The translations under genes were made by a program, and so were the position numbers. DNA of 57,365 nucleotides, taken from NCBI RefSeq assembly GCF_030732985.1, contig NZ_JASHJX010000026.1, positions 1-57,365 of the forward strand, read 5' to 3'. This stretch comes from Nioella sp. MMSF_3534 (GTDB lineage: Bacteria; Pseudomonadota; Alphaproteobacteria; Rhodobacterales; Rhodobacteraceae). Every line of letters begins with the position of its first letter. Position 1 is the first letter of the stretch. Positions 24,125 through 33,311 of the stretch are shown one piece after another. A model generated the notes under the pieces. It made no database searches and was not told the DNA's origin. It worked only from the letters and a program-made list of their open reading frames with translations.

Positions 24125-24805
24125 ATGGTAGACTGGATCCGCTCGGACGAACTGGTGCCCTATGATCAGGCCGTGGCCTGGATGGAGGACCGCGCCGCCG
24201 CCATCGCGCGGGGCGAGGCGGACGAGGCGATCTGGCTGCTGGAACACCCGCCGCTCTATACCGCAGGCACCTCCGCCAAGCCCGCCGACCTGACCGACCC
24301 CGACCGTTTCCCGGTCTATGATACCAAGCGCGGCGGCCAGTACACCTATCATGGGCCGGGTCAGCGGGTGGCCTATGTGCTGCTCGACGTGGCGGCGCGC
24401 GGTCATGACGTGCGGGCCTTCGTGCAGCAGATGGAGGATTGGGTCATCGCCACGCTGGCCGAATTCAACCTGACGGGCGAAAAGCGCGAGGGCCGTGTCG
24501 GTGTCTGGGTCGCGCGGCCCGACAAACCCGCCCTGCCCGATGGCACGCCCCGCGAAGACAAGATCGCGGCGCTTGGCGTGCGGCTGACCAAATGGGTCAG
24601 CTATCATGGCCTGTCGATCAACGTGGAACCGGATCTGTCCCATTTCGACGGCATCGTTCCCTGCGGCATCACCGGGCACGGGGTGACATCGCTGGTCGAT
24701 CTGGGTCTGCCGGTGACGCTGGACGATGTGGATGTGGCGTTGGAAAAGACCTTCGGGCAGATCTTCGGCACCGCCCCGGTCGCGCGGCGAAGCCCGCCGG
24801 CCTGA
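24125..24805 (+). CDS. lipB: Octanoyltransferase (lipoyl(octanoyl) transferase)
   Basis: A 226-residue cytosolic enzyme moving octanoyl from acyl carrier protein to lipoyl domains, the first step of protein lipoylation. Motifs: [25 protein letters not shown], the catalytic Lys in [22 protein letters not shown], and the acyl-thioester Cys in [12 protein letters not shown]. Length is normal for the family. It starts 3 bp after the LytTR gene and may be cotranscribed with it, though a functional link is not evident. No lipA is present in the window. Confidence 0.95.
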   Translation: MVDWIRSDELVPYDQAVAWMEDRAAAIARGEADEAIWLLEHPPLYTAGTSAKPADLTDPDRFPVYDTKRGGQYTYHGPGQRVAYVLLDVAARGHDVRAFVQQMEDWVIATLAEFNLTGEKREGRVGVWVARPDKPALPDGTPREDKIAALGVRLTKWVSYHGLSINVEPDLSHFDGIVPCGITGHGVTSLVDLGLPVTLDDVDVALEKTFGQIFGTAPVARRSPPA

Positions 24806-24915
24806 TCGGGCATCTCAGGAATACCTTTGGCCGGTCTCGTTTCCTCCCGGCTCATGCCACAGTTTTCGAACAATTTGACCGGAAGTGTTTTTGAATTCCG
24901 GTTGAGGAGGACGTC

Positions 24916-25587
24916 ATGTCCACTGACAAAACTGAGATACAGCGATTTCTCCGCGATGAATCCGGCGCGGTTACCGTTGACTGGGTGGTGCTGACCGGCG
25001 GACTGGTCGGGCTCGGCCTTGCGACAACGGCGGTCATTTCCGTGGGGGTCGAATACCAGGCCGAAGAAATCGCCGATCTGTCCGGCCAGAGCATCACCGG
25101 GCTGCACCGGTGGGGTCAGAACCGGCTGGCAAACGGCTCGTTCGAGGATATCGAGGGCATGATCGCCGCCGGTTGGGGGTTCTATTCGGCAGGCGCGATG
25201 AACGGCTGGTCGCTTCTGGACGATCCGCGCGCCGAAGTGGTCTGGAGCGGCTATCACGGCGTCACGGCGACCGATGGAGGCTACATGCTCGATCTCGATG
25301 CCAGTCCGGGGAACATGAGCCTCGGACAGGTCATGACCGACGCCGTGGACGGCCAGGTCTATACCGTGTCCTTCGATGCCGCCGATCCGCGCATGAACAA
25401 TGGCGTGGAGGTCTACTGGGGCGGCGAACTGGTCGGCACCGCCAATCCGCAGGGCACGTCCATGAGCAGCTATGAATTCGAGATCACCGGCGGGTCCGGC
25501 GACGGCTCGAACCTGTTGATGATCCAGGGCACCGGCCCCGAGGACAATGTCGGCGCCTATATCGACAATGTCAGCGTCGAAAGCTGA
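24916..25587 (+). CDS. Flp-pilin-like N-terminus fused to a carbohydrate-binding-like domain
   Basis: A 223-residue protein with two parts. Residues 1-45 resemble Flp/Tad-type prepilin starts: FLRDESGAVTVDW followed by a hydrophobic helix (VVLTGGLVGLGLATTAVISV). From about residue 73 a beta-sandwich of the CBM/DUF642 type is suggested by NGSFED at its start, the GW-rich region, SFDAADPR, and the closing YIDNVSVES. GAGGAGG precedes the ATG. The presumed ligand domain would be displayed outside the membrane from a pilin-like anchor. No tad assembly genes are nearby. A lectin- or glycan-binding role is inferred from the fold pattern only. Confidence 0.7.
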   Translation: MSTDKTEIQRFLRDESGAVTVDWVVLTGGLVGLGLATTAVISVGVEYQAEEIADLSGQSITGLHRWGQNRLANGSFEDIEGMIAAGWGFYSAGAMNGWSLLDDPRAEVVWSGYHGVTATDGGYMLDLDASPGNMSLGQVMTDAVDGQVYTVSFDAADPRMNNGVEVYWGGELVGTANPQGTSMSSYEFEITGGSGDGSNLLMIQGTGPEDNVGAYIDNVSVES

Positions 25588-25828
25588 CCCCATGAAACGA
25601 ACCGTTTCCGATATGCCGCGCGATCTGCCATGTTTTGGCCCGATTTCCACAGCAAACTGGAACAATACCGGGTCACCCTGTTGCCGATGCGACCGGGCTG
25701 GAACGGTATGGACCGCGCCCGAGGGAACGAGAAGCGCGGCCAGTAACGCCAGGTCCGGCTGTATTGCGTGAGCCGGGCAACCTGTATCGAGTAGTACGCC
25801 CATTTCGGGCAACCAGAAGGAAAGTGTC

Positions 25829-26053
25829 GTGCCACAAGCAACCGACCACGAACGGAACGACCGGATCGAAGCCTCCGTCATGATGGCGGCGCTGGCCACG
25901 CTCGGGCTGCTGGTCGCCCTTGCTGTCTCGACCTCGATTTCGGACGTGTCCGGCCTTCACGCCGAAGCGCCGCAGGACGGCCCCGATCCGGCCCGCCAGA
26001 TCACCGGAATCGAAGAAACCGACAGCGAAGTTCAGGGCAGCGAACTGAACTGA
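25829..26053 (+). CDS. Small membrane protein, GTG start
   Basis: A 74-residue ORF starting with GTG after AGAAGGAAAG. One hydrophobic helix (MMAALATLGLLVALAVSTSI, about residues 18-37), then an acidic Pro/Glu/Asp-rich tail that would lie in the periplasm. I recognise no family. It follows the pilin-like gene after a 241-bp gap in which I see no gene, and precedes ctaD by 215 bp. Same strand as both, but the spacing suggests its own promoter. Confidence 0.55.
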   Translation: MPQATDHERNDRIEASVMMAALATLGLLVALAVSTSISDVSGLHAEAPQDGPDPARQITGIEETDSEVQGSELN

Positions 26054-26268
26054 CCTATCCGGCAGATCGCACAACGCCCGGTTGCGATTGATCCGAATTC
26101 CGCCTCCACCAGCGCTCTATAGGCGAATCCTGAGGCATTTTTTCCCACCCTGACGCCGCCAAACACGTTGCGAACCCCCCACCTGCAAACTAGAACATCC
26201 GACAGGGAATAGGGCGCGTGGGGCCAGACAGTCTTGGTCTGCGTGCTTCTTTGGAACAGGAGACGTCC

Positions 26269-27942
26269 ATGGCTGATGCTGCCATTTCGGGACATGACCA
26301 CGAAAAGCCGGGGTTCTTTACCCGCTGGTTCATGTCCACCAACCACAAGGATATCGGTATCCTTTATCTGTTCACCGCGGGCTTCGTCGGCCTTCTGTCG
26401 GTGATCTTCACGGTCTACATGCGCATGGAGCTGATGCATCCCGGCGTTCAGTACATGTGTGCCGAAGGCGCCCGCTTCCTTGGCGGGATCGGTGCCGAAG
26501 AATGCTCCCCGAACGGTCACCTCTGGAACGTGATGATCACCTATCACGGCGTCCTGATGATGTTCTTCGTGGTCATCCCCGCGCTGTTTGGCGGTTTCGG
26601 CAACTACTTCATGCCGCTGATGATCGGCGCGCCGGACATGGCGTTCCCGCGCCTGAACAACCTCAGCTACTGGATGTATGTGGCCGGTGTGTCGCTCGGC
26701 GTCGCCTCGATGCTGGCCCCCGGTGGCAACGGTCAGATGGGCTCGGGTGTGGGCTGGGTGCTTTATGCGCCGCTGTCCACGCTTGAAGCGGGCACCTCGA
26801 TGGACTTCGCGATCTTCGCGGTCCACGTCTCGGGCGCCTCGTCGATCCTTGGCGCGATCAACATCATCACCACGTTCCTGAACATGCGTGCGCCGGGCAT
26901 GACCCTGCACAAGACGCCCCTGTTCCCCTGGTCGATCTTCGTCACCGCATGGCTGATCCTGCTGTCTCTGCCGGTTCTGGCCGGCGCCATCACCATGCTG
27001 CTGACCGACCGCAACTTCGGCACCGGTTTCTTCAACCCGGCCGAGGGCGGTGACCCGATCCTGTACCAGCACCTGCTGTGGTTCTTCGGCCACCCGGAAG
27101 TGTACATGATCATCGTTCCCGGCTTCGGCATCATCAGCCACATCATCGCGACCTTCTCCAAGAAGCCGGTCTTCGGCTACCTGCCGATGGTCTACGCGAT
27201 GGTCGCCATTGGCGCGCTTGGCTTCGTCGTGTGGGCGCACCACATGTACACGGTCGGCATGACGCTGAACCAGCAGGCCTATTTCATGGTCGCCACGATG
27301 GTCATCGCGGTGCCGACGGGCGTGAAGATCTTCAGCTGGATCGCAACCATGTGGCAGGGCTCGATCGAGTTCAAGACGCCCATGCTGTTTGCCATCGGCT
27401 TCATCTTCATCTTCACCGTGGGCGGCGTGACCGGCATCGTGCTGTCTCAGGCCGGTCTCGACCGCGCCTATCATGACACCTACTACGTGGTTGCGCACTT
27501 CCACTACGTGATGTCGCTTGGCGCCGTGTTCTGCATCTTCGCAGGCGTCTACTACTGGATCGGCAAGATGTCCGGCCGCCAGTATTCGGAGTTCTGGGGC
27601 AAGGTGCATTTCTGGCTGTTCTTCATCGGTGCCAACATCACCTTCTTCCCGCAGCACTTCCTTGGCGTCCAGGGCATGCCGCGCCGCTATATCGACTACC
27701 CCGAGGCCTATGCCTACTGGAACTACATCTCGTCGATCGGTGCCTTCATCTCCTTCGCCTCGTTCCTGCTGTTCATCGGCATCGTGTTCTACACGCTGAT
27801 GGCAGGCCGTCGCGTGACCGAGGACAACTACTGGGGCGAATACGCGGATACGCTGGAATGGACCCTTCCCAGCCCGCCGCCGGAGCACACTTTCGAAGAG
27901 CTTCCGACCCAGGACATGTGGGACAAGCAACCGCACCACTGA
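26269..27942 (+). CDS. ctaD: Cytochrome c oxidase subunit I (aa3 type)
   Basis: The 557-residue catalytic haem-copper subunit of the aa3 terminal oxidase, inner membrane, twelve helices. Metal ligands are visible: the haem a His in [12 protein letters not shown], the cross-linked CuB His and Tyr in [15 protein letters not shown], the CuB His pair in WAHHMYTVG, and the haem a3/haem a His pair in [12 protein letters not shown]. The N-terminus has the family motif STNHKDIG. The ATG at 26269 matches the known MADAA-type start. It is solitary, with subunits II and III elsewhere, as is usual in Rhodobacterales. DUF2244 follows 4 bp downstream. Confidence 0.97.
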   Translation: MADAAISGHDHEKPGFFTRWFMSTNHKDIGILYLFTAGFVGLLSVIFTVYMRMELMHPGVQYMCAEGARFLGGIGAEECSPNGHLWNVMITYHGVLMMFFVVIPALFGGFGNYFMPLMIGAPDMAFPRLNNLSYWMYVAGVSLGVASMLAPGGNGQMGSGVGWVLYAPLSTLEAGTSMDFAIFAVHVSGASSILGAINIITTFLNMRAPGMTLHKTPLFPWSIFVTAWLILLSLPVLAGAITMLLTDRNFGTGFFNPAEGGDPILYQHLLWFFGHPEVYMIIVPGFGIISHIIATFSKKPVFGYLPMVYAMVAIGALGFVVWAHHMYTVGMTLNQQAYFMVATMVIAVPTGVKIFSWIATMWQGSIEFKTPMLFAIGFIFIFTVGGVTGIVLSQAGLDRAYHDTYYVVAHFHYVMSLGAVFCIFAGVYYWIGKMSGRQYSEFWGKVHFWLFFIGANITFFPQHFLGVQGMPRRYIDYPEAYAYWNYISSIGAFISFASFLLFIGIVFYTLMAGRRVTEDNYWGEYADTLEWTLPSPPPEHTFEELPTQDMWDKQPHH

Positions 27943-27946
27943 TCTG

Positions 27947-28474
27947 ATGCCGGTTGACATAACCCGATACGAAGGGGCTCCGGATCATTCCGGGGCCCTT
28001 TTCAATGGCGGCGAGGGCCAGCCCCGGCTGCGCCTTGTCGCGCGCCCGCATAAATCGCTGACGCCCGGCGGCTTCGTCTGGTTCATCGGCGCAACCGCCG
28101 TGCTGCTGGCGCTGCCGCTGCTGGCGGCTTTCGGGTCGCCGGTCCTGTGGGGTTTGCTGCCCTTCGTCGGGGGCGCGATCTGGGCGATCTGGTGGGGGCT
28201 GAAACGGTCCTGGCGCGACATGGACCTGCATGAGGAACTGCTGATCTGGGACGACCATGTGCGCCTGACCCACGTGGCCCCGCGCAAAGCCGATCAGGTC
28301 TGGGAGGCGAACCCCTACTGGGTGCAGGTCCGCCTGATCCCGCAAGGGGGCCGGGTGCCCGACTACGTGACCCTGAAGGGCGAGGGCCGCGAAGTCGAGA
28401 TCGGCGCGTTTCTGGCCGCCGAGGAACGGGTGGAACTGTACCACCTGTTACTGCGCGAAATGAGGCCCGGTTGA
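27947..28474 (+). CDS. DUF2244 family membrane protein
   Basis: A 175-residue protein with two closely spaced transmembrane helices (about residues 42-85), flanked by an N-terminal segment ending LRLVARPHKSLTPGGF and a C-terminal cytoplasmic beta domain (LLIWDDHVRLTHVAP ... NPYWVQVRL ... EIGAFLAAEER) that defines DUF2244. It begins 4 bp after ctaD and so is probably cotranscribed. A role in oxidase assembly or the membrane environment of the oxidase is suggested by this neighbourhood but not shown. Confidence 0.85.
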   Translation: MPVDITRYEGAPDHSGALFNGGEGQPRLRLVARPHKSLTPGGFVWFIGATAVLLALPLLAAFGSPVLWGLLPFVGGAIWAIWWGLKRSWRDMDLHEELLIWDDHVRLTHVAPRKADQVWEANPYWVQVRLIPQGGRVPDYVTLKGEGREVEIGAFLAAEERVELYHLLLREMRPG

Positions 28475-28773
28475 TCCGGCCCGCCCGTTAACCCGATCTT
28501 CATGCCGATCTGTCATTGTGGCCAGCGGTTAACCACATCCCAAGCGTGGCTTCGTCTGCCCGCTGCCGCCAGATACGGCCCCTGACAACGGCCAAGGTGG
28601 ATCACAGCAGGCTCAAGGACATGTCCGATAGACACCAAATGCCCCGCGCCGGAACGCGGCGCCGCATTCCATTTGCCTGCCCTCAGGCCTCCGCGCCCCG
28701 ACACAGGTGTTTCCCCAAAGAGACCGCGTCCCCCCTGCCCGGCCCAAGCCGGTCCCGCAGCGGATCGCGCATG
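28475..28773. other. Intergenic region between convergent DUF2244 and yqeY
   Basis: About 300 bp with no supported gene. A possible ORF runs through it on the plus strand but crosses the yqeY terminator and looks like composition-driven noise. I see two isolated GTTAAC motifs near 28485 and 28527 and no other clear structure. Confidence 0.5.
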
Positions 28774-28804
28774 AAAAAAACGGCCCTTCCCGAAGGAAAG
28801 GCCG
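28774..28804 (-). terminator. Rho-independent terminator of yqeY
   Basis: CGGCCCTTCC-CGAA-GGAAAGGCCG hairpin (28781-28804, one mismatch or wobble) with seven A residues at 28774-28780 giving a U-run for the leftward transcript. Confidence 0.85.
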
Positions 28805-28828
28805 CCCGATCCGTCGCCGCAAGGCGTC

Positions 28829-29287
28829 TTACCCCAGCATGTCCCGCACCTTGGGGCCGACCGATCCGAAATCCATCTGGCCGGTATATTTGCTTTTCAG
28901 TGCGCCCATGACCTTGCCCATGTCGCGGATGCTTTCTGCCCCTGTGGACGCAATCGCGTCCGCAATCGCCTTGGCCACTTCCTCATCCGACAATTGGCGG
29001 GGCAGGAACTCCTCCAGGATCACGATCTCCTCGCGCTCCTTCTCGGCCAGCTCCAGCCGCCCGCCTTCCTCATAGGCCCGCGCGCTTTCCTGGCGCTGCT
29101 TGACCATCTTGCCGAGAATCGCCAGCACATCGGCCTCGCCCACACCCTCGGATTCGCCCTTGCCGCGCGCGGCGATGTCCTGATCCTTGATCGCGGCATT
29201 GATCAGCCGCAGGGTCGACACCCGCGCGCTGTTCTTCTCGCGCATCGCGGCCTTCATTTCGGTCGTGATCCGTTCCCTCAGTGACAT
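28829..29287 (-). CDS. GatB/YqeY domain protein
   Basis: A 152-residue cytosolic, mostly helical protein of the YqeY family, related to the tail domain of the amidotransferase GatB. It has LRERITTEMKAAMREKNSARVSTLRLINAAIKDQDIAARG at the N-terminus and EEFLPRQLSDEEV plus DMGKVMGALKSKYTGQMDFG near the end. The biochemical role is unknown; a link to aminoacyl-tRNA amidation is inferred from the domain. It is divergent from carA, a common Rhodobacterales arrangement, and has its own terminator. Confidence 0.92.
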   Translation of the reverse strand: MSLRERITTEMKAAMREKNSARVSTLRLINAAIKDQDIAARGKGESEGVGEADVLAILGKMVKQRQESARAYEEGGRLELAEKEREEIVILEEFLPRQLSDEEVAKAIADAIASTGAESIRDMGKVMGALKSKYTGQMDFGSVGPKVRDMLG

Positions 29288-29440
29288 AGGTCCCATCCCC
29301 AACTGATTGCAGAATCCTTGTGCAACAGTGCCCGACAATAGGCGAATGCACCCGCAGCAACAAGGCTCTCGCAGCCGCTTGACCCCAGGGGGCCTTCCCC
29401 TTAGGTTGCCGCGAATTTCACGCCAGCACCGGAGTCGCCC

Positions 29441-30595
29441 ATGACCGCCCGCCCCACCGCCTGCCTCGTTCTCGCTGATGGGACCGTGTTCTATGGCCGA
29501 GGCTTCGGCGCAACCGGCCAGACCGTGGCTGAACTGTGCTTCAACACCGCGATGACCGGCTACCAGGAGATCATGACCGACCCCTCCTATGCGGGCCAGA
29601 TCGTGACCTTCACTTTCCCCCATATCGGCAATACCGGCGTCAACACCGAAGACGACGAAACCGCCGAGCCCGTGGCCGCCGGCATGGTCGTCAAGTGGGA
29701 CCCGACGGAGCCCTCGAACTGGCGCGCGCAGCAGGAACTGACCGGCTGGCTTACCGCCAAGGGCCGGATCTGCATCGGCGGTATCGACACCCGCCGCCTG
29801 ACCCGCGCAATCCGCCAGCAGGGCGCGCCGCATGTGGCGCTGGCCCATGACCCGGAGGGCAAGTTCGACCTGGAGGCGCTGGTTGCCGCCGCCCGCGGGT
29901 TCGCCGGGCTGGAAGGGCTGGACCTCGCCAAGGACGTCACCTGCGCGCAAAGCTACAAATGGGATGAAAAACGGTGGGCCTGGCCCGAGGGCTACACCAA
30001 GCGCGAGGAACCCGGTTTCAAGGTCGTGGCCGTCGATTATGGCGCCAAGCGCAACATCCTGCGCTGCCTCGCCTCCGCCGGGTGCGACGTGACCGTCCTG
30101 CCTGCCACGGCGACGGCAGAGGAGGTGCTGGCCCACCAGCCCGACGGCGTGTTCCTGTCCAATGGCCCCGGCGATCCGGCGGCGACCGGCATCTATGCGG
30201 TGCCGATGATCAAGGAGGTCCTGAAGGCCGATCTGCCAGTCTTCGGCATCTGTCTTGGCCACCAGATGCTGGCACTGGCGCTTGGGGCCAAGACCGTCAA
30301 GATGAACCACGGCCACCACGGCGCCAACCATCCGGTGAAGGATCTGGAAACCGGCAAGGTCGAGATCACCTCGATGAACCACGGTTTCACGGTCGACAGC
30401 CAGACCCTGCCCGCAGGCGTGAAGGAAACCCATGTCTCGCTCTTTGACGGCTCGAACTGCGGTATCCGCATGACCGACAAGCCGGTCTTCTCGGTGCAGT
30501 ATCACCCCGAAGCCAGCCCCGGCCCGCAGGACAGCTATTACCTGTTCGAACGCTTCGCCGCCGCGATGCAGGCGCGCAAGACCGAGACGGTTTAA
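29441..30595 (+). CDS. carA: Carbamoyl-phosphate synthase small (glutaminase) subunit
   Basis: A 384-residue subunit supplying ammonia from glutamine to CarB for arginine and pyrimidine synthesis. The N-terminal CPSase domain has FNTAMTGYQEIMTDPSYAGQIVTFTFPHIGNTG. The C-terminal class I amidotransferase has SNGPGDPAA, nucleophile Cys in FGICLGHQM, and His/Glu in VQYHPEASPGP. carB is not adjacent; a strong terminator follows 30 bp after the stop, so carA is a single-gene unit here. Confidence 0.97.
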   Translation: MTARPTACLVLADGTVFYGRGFGATGQTVAELCFNTAMTGYQEIMTDPSYAGQIVTFTFPHIGNTGVNTEDDETAEPVAAGMVVKWDPTEPSNWRAQQELTGWLTAKGRICIGGIDTRRLTRAIRQQGAPHVALAHDPEGKFDLEALVAAARGFAGLEGLDLAKDVTCAQSYKWDEKRWAWPEGYTKREEPGFKVVAVDYGAKRNILRCLASAGCDVTVLPATATAEEVLAHQPDGVFLSNGPGDPAATGIYAVPMIKEVLKADLPVFGICLGHQMLALALGAKTVKMNHGHHGANHPVKDLETGKVEITSMNHGFTVDSQTLPAGVKETHVSLFDGSNCGIRMTDKPVFSVQYHPEASPGPQDSYYLFERFAAAMQARKTETV

Positions 30596-30606
30596 CCATT
30601 TATTAG
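30592..30606 (+). promoter_or_regulatory. Possible CtrA-type binding site
   Basis: TTAA-N7-TTAG (TTAACCATTTATTAG) overlaps the carA stop and lies 61 bp before the glycosyltransferase start. It differs by one base from the alphaproteobacterial CtrA consensus TTAA-N7-TTAA. Weak evidence on its own. Confidence 0.35.
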
Positions 30607-30624
30607 GATTATCAGCCTCCTAAT

Positions 30625-30655
30625 GATCCCCGGCCCGAAACGGTCGGGGATTTTT
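30625..30655 (+). terminator. Rho-independent terminator of carA
   Basis: GATCCCCGGCC ... GGTCGGGGATTTTT: stem with five T residues at 30651-30655. It ends only 11 bp before the next start codon, so the downstream glycosyltransferase message either begins at or within it or reads through it. Confidence 0.85.
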
Positions 30656-30666
30656 GGTATGAGCGG

Positions 30667-32637
30667 ATGACTCAGGCGGTTCGACAGGCGTACAGCCCCC
30701 AGGGCACGGCAAAGCTGCGCGTTGTTCCTGACGCCCGCCCTCCCCTGCGCAAACCCCGACTGGCCCAACTGCTGTTCGACCGGGGGGCCATCACCGCCGA
30801 ACAGATGCACAGGGCCCTTGTCAGCCAGCGCCACCGCGACCTGCCGATCGGGGAAATCCTCGTCACCCAGGGTGCCATTTCCGAGGCACAGCTTCTGGAC
30901 GCGCTCGCCGAACAAAGCGGCACAAAGCTGCTGCCAGAGGATCATCCGCCCCCGGATCCGGCGCTGGCGGGACTGCTGCCGGCGGGGCTGGCCATTCGGC
31001 TCAACGCCGTGCCCCTGCGCCGCGCCGGATCGGCACTTGTGATCATGACAAACCGCCCCGACCGGGCCGATGAAATTCGCGCCGCGCTGTCGGATCATGA
31101 CGGCCCCGTGTTGCTGGCCCTCGCCAGCCGCGAGCGGATGCAGATTGCCCTGACCGGTGTCTATGGAAACGAACTGGCCCGCATCGCCGAGGCGCGCACC
31201 CCCGGTCCCTACAGCTGCCGTGACTGGGACGCGCCGCGCGCCTTTCGTCGCTGGCTGGCGGTGCTGCTGGCGGTCTGTGGCGCGCTGCTGCTGGCCCCCG
31301 GCGCGGTGGTGGCGGGGCTGTGCGCGCTTGGCGTGTTGATTGCGGCCGTCAACGCGATGCTGAAATGGCTGGCCCTGCATGGCATCGACCTGCCGCCTCA
31401 GGTCCGGCAGGTCGATCACGCCCCGCCGATCCACCCGTCTTCCGCGCTGCCCGTGGTGACGATCCTGCTGCCGCTGTTCAATGAGCCCGACATCGCCGGG
31501 CATCTGATCCGCCGGGTCAGCCGGCTGGACTATCCCCGCGAATTGCTCGACGTGATCCTGCTGATCGAGGAGGAAGACGCGACCACCCGCAATGCCCTCA
31601 CCCGCGCCGAGCTGCCCTTCTGGATGCGCGCCGTGATCGTGCCGCCGGGCCAGCCCCGCACCAAGCCTCGGGCGATGAACTATGGCCTCAACTTCGCGCG
31701 CGGGTCCATCGTGGGAGTCTATGACGCCGAGGATGCGCCAGAGCCCGACCAGATCCGCAAGGTTGCGCAACGCTTCCTTGAGGTGCCGCCGGATGTGGCC
31801 TGCCTGCAAGGGCAGCTCGACTACTACAACCCCCATCACAACTGGCTCAGCCGCTGTTTCACTCTGGAATATGCCACCTGGTTCCGGCTGTTGCTACCCG
31901 GCGTCTCGCGGCTTGGCCTCTTCGTGCCGCTTGGCGGAACGACGCTGTTCTTCCGCCGGTCATTGCTAGAGGAAATGGGCGCGTGGGACGCCCATAACGT
32001 GACCGAGGATGCGGATCTGGGCCTCAGGCTCACCCGGCAGGGCTACCGGACCGAGATCATCGAGACCACCACCTATGAGGAGGCCAACGCCGCCGTTCTG
32101 CCCTGGGTCAAGCAGCGCTCACGCTGGCTCAAGGGTTACGCGATGACCTGGGCCACCCATATGCGCGACCCGGTGCAGCTGTGGCGCGACCTTGGCGCGC
32201 GGCGGTTCCTCGGGCTACAGGCGCAGCTACTGGGGACGGTCCTGGGCTTCTCGCTGGCGCCGGTGCTGTGGACGCTGGTGGTCAAGGTCGCAGGCCTGCC
32301 GCACCCGCTGGACGCCTACCTGACCACGCAGGGCTATCTGGGCCTCGCCTTCTTCTTCGTGGCCTGCCAGATGCTGACCTTCTACGCCGCCTGGCGCGCC
32401 GCCGCCCTGCCCCGCCACCGCAAGCTCCGGCTCTGGATCCCGATACTGGATGTCTACTTCCTGCTGGCCTCAGCCGCCACGCTTCTGGGGCTGGCAGAGC
32501 TGCTGGTCAAACCGTTTCACTGGCGCAAGACGGCCCATGGGCGGTTTTCTCAGGGCGGGCAGGCCACCGACCTGATGCAGGGTCAGACCTTGCCGGCCTC
32601 TTCCTTCAGCCGCACCTCGAACGCCGTCGACAGGTGA
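30667..32637 (+). CDS. Membrane glycosyltransferase family 2 with N-terminal MshEN-like domain
   Basis: A 656-residue processive-type glycosyltransferase. Residues 31-54 and 61-84 form two repeats (RLAQLLFDRGAIT..QMHRAL and IGEILVTQGAIS..LLDAL) of the MshEN/GspE-N type, a known cyclic-di-GMP receptor fold. Two helices follow (about 195-235). The GT2 domain (about 262-490) has VTILLPLFNEPD, the nucleotide-sugar Asp in YDAEDAPEP near 351, the catalytic TEDADLG near 444, and QRSRWLKG near 482. Several C-terminal helices follow. This is the cellulose-synthase-like layout, so a secreted polysaccharide is likely, possibly gated by cyclic-di-GMP. It overlaps the convergent GntR gene by 55 bp. The sugar product is unknown. 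Confidence 0.87.
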   Translation: MTQAVRQAYSPQGTAKLRVVPDARPPLRKPRLAQLLFDRGAITAEQMHRALVSQRHRDLPIGEILVTQGAISEAQLLDALAEQSGTKLLPEDHPPPDPALAGLLPAGLAIRLNAVPLRRAGSALVIMTNRPDRADEIRAALSDHDGPVLLALASRERMQIALTGVYGNELARIAEARTPGPYSCRDWDAPRAFRRWLAVLLAVCGALLLAPGAVVAGLCALGVLIAAVNAMLKWLALHGIDLPPQVRQVDHAPPIHPSSALPVVTILLPLFNEPDIAGHLIRRVSRLDYPRELLDVILLIEEEDATTRNALTRAELPFWMRAVIVPPGQPRTKPRAMNYGLNFARGSIVGVYDAEDAPEPDQIRKVAQRFLEVPPDVACLQGQLDYYNPHHNWLSRCFTLEYATWFRLLLPGVSRLGLFVPLGGTTLFFRRSLLEEMGAWDAHNVTEDADLGLRLTRQGYRTEIIETTTYEEANAAVLPWVKQRSRWLKGYAMTWATHMRDPVQLWRDLGARRFLGLQAQLLGTVLGFSLAPVLWTLVVKVAGLPHPLDAYLTTQGYLGLAFFFVACQMLTFYAAWRAAALPRHRKLRLWIPILDVYFLLASAATLLGLAELLVKPFHWRKTAHGRFSQGGQATDLMQGQTLPASSFSRTSNAVDR

Positions 32638-33224
32638 TCCTTCAGCATCCGCGCCGCGCGGTCCCCGTCACGCTCGGCAATGGCGCGCACAATCGCATCA
32701 TGCTCATCGAGCGCCACCGGCCCGCGCCCCTCTGCCGCCAGGGATGTGGTCGCCATCAGCGCCATGGACCGGTGCACGAGGTCAAGCTGCTGCACCAGGT
32801 ACTTATTGTGAGAGGCCAGGTGAATCTGCTTGTGAAACCGCCGGTTGGCGCGGCTGAGCGCCGCCGGATCATCCAGAAGCGCATGGTCCGCTGCCACCAT
32901 CTCCTGCAGCACCTTGATCTCTTCGGCCGCCGCATGCTGCGCCGCCAGCCGGGCCGCCAGCCCCTCCAGCTCCGCCCGCACGATATAGAGCTGCGCCATC
33001 TGGTCATGATCGAGCGAGGCCACGATCAGGCTGCGCCCGTCGCGGGTCAGCAACCCTTGCGTTTCCAGCCGCTGCAACGCCTCGCGGATTGGGGTGCGGC
33101 TGACCCCGAACCGCTCCGCCAGTTCCGATTCCACCAGCCGCGAGCCGGGCCGATAGGTGCCCTCGTCGATGGCTTTCAGGATCAGATCATAGGCGTCTTT
33201 TTGCGGCGCTTTGGGACTGGCCAT
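32583..33224 (-). CDS. GntR family (FadR/FCD) transcriptional regulator
   Basis: A 213-residue regulator. The GntR winged helix-turn-helix at the N-terminus has GSRLVESELAERFGVSRTPIREALQRLETQGLL. The FCD domain follows, with metal-ligand-type residues in the segments SRANRRFHKQIHLASHN and RAARMLKDHLS. The start at 33224 precedes AYDLILKAIDEG, the usual first helix. It is divergent from a HAD nucleotidase gene (87-bp gap) and convergent with the glycosyltransferase, overlapping its last 55 bp. No nearby catabolic operon identifies the ligand. Confidence 0.9.
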   Translation of the reverse strand: MASPKAPQKDAYDLILKAIDEGTYRPGSRLVESELAERFGVSRTPIREALQRLETQGLLTRDGRSLIVASLDHDQMAQLYIVRAELEGLAARLAAQHAAAEEIKVLQEMVAADHALLDDPAALSRANRRFHKQIHLASHNKYLVQQLDLVHRSMALMATTSLAAEGRGPVALDEHDAIVRAIAERDGDRAARMLKDHLSTAFEVRLKEEAGKV

Positions 33225-33311
33225 TGGTTTCCCCCCGGTTTTCTGGCAAGGCTAGGACCGCCCCGGTCCAAGCGCAAGCCTTTCGGGGCGCGGCAAAAAA
33301 GGACGCAGCCC

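Noticed and set aside
26032-27960. 642-codon minus-strand open frame opposite ctaD
   Set aside because: ctaD has all haem-copper ligands; the antisense frame is His/Arg/Asp-rich noise from codon bias.
28516-28911. 131-codon plus-strand frame between DUF2244 and yqeY
   Set aside because: It crosses the yqeY terminator and the yqeY 3' coding end and has no ribosome-binding site or domain.
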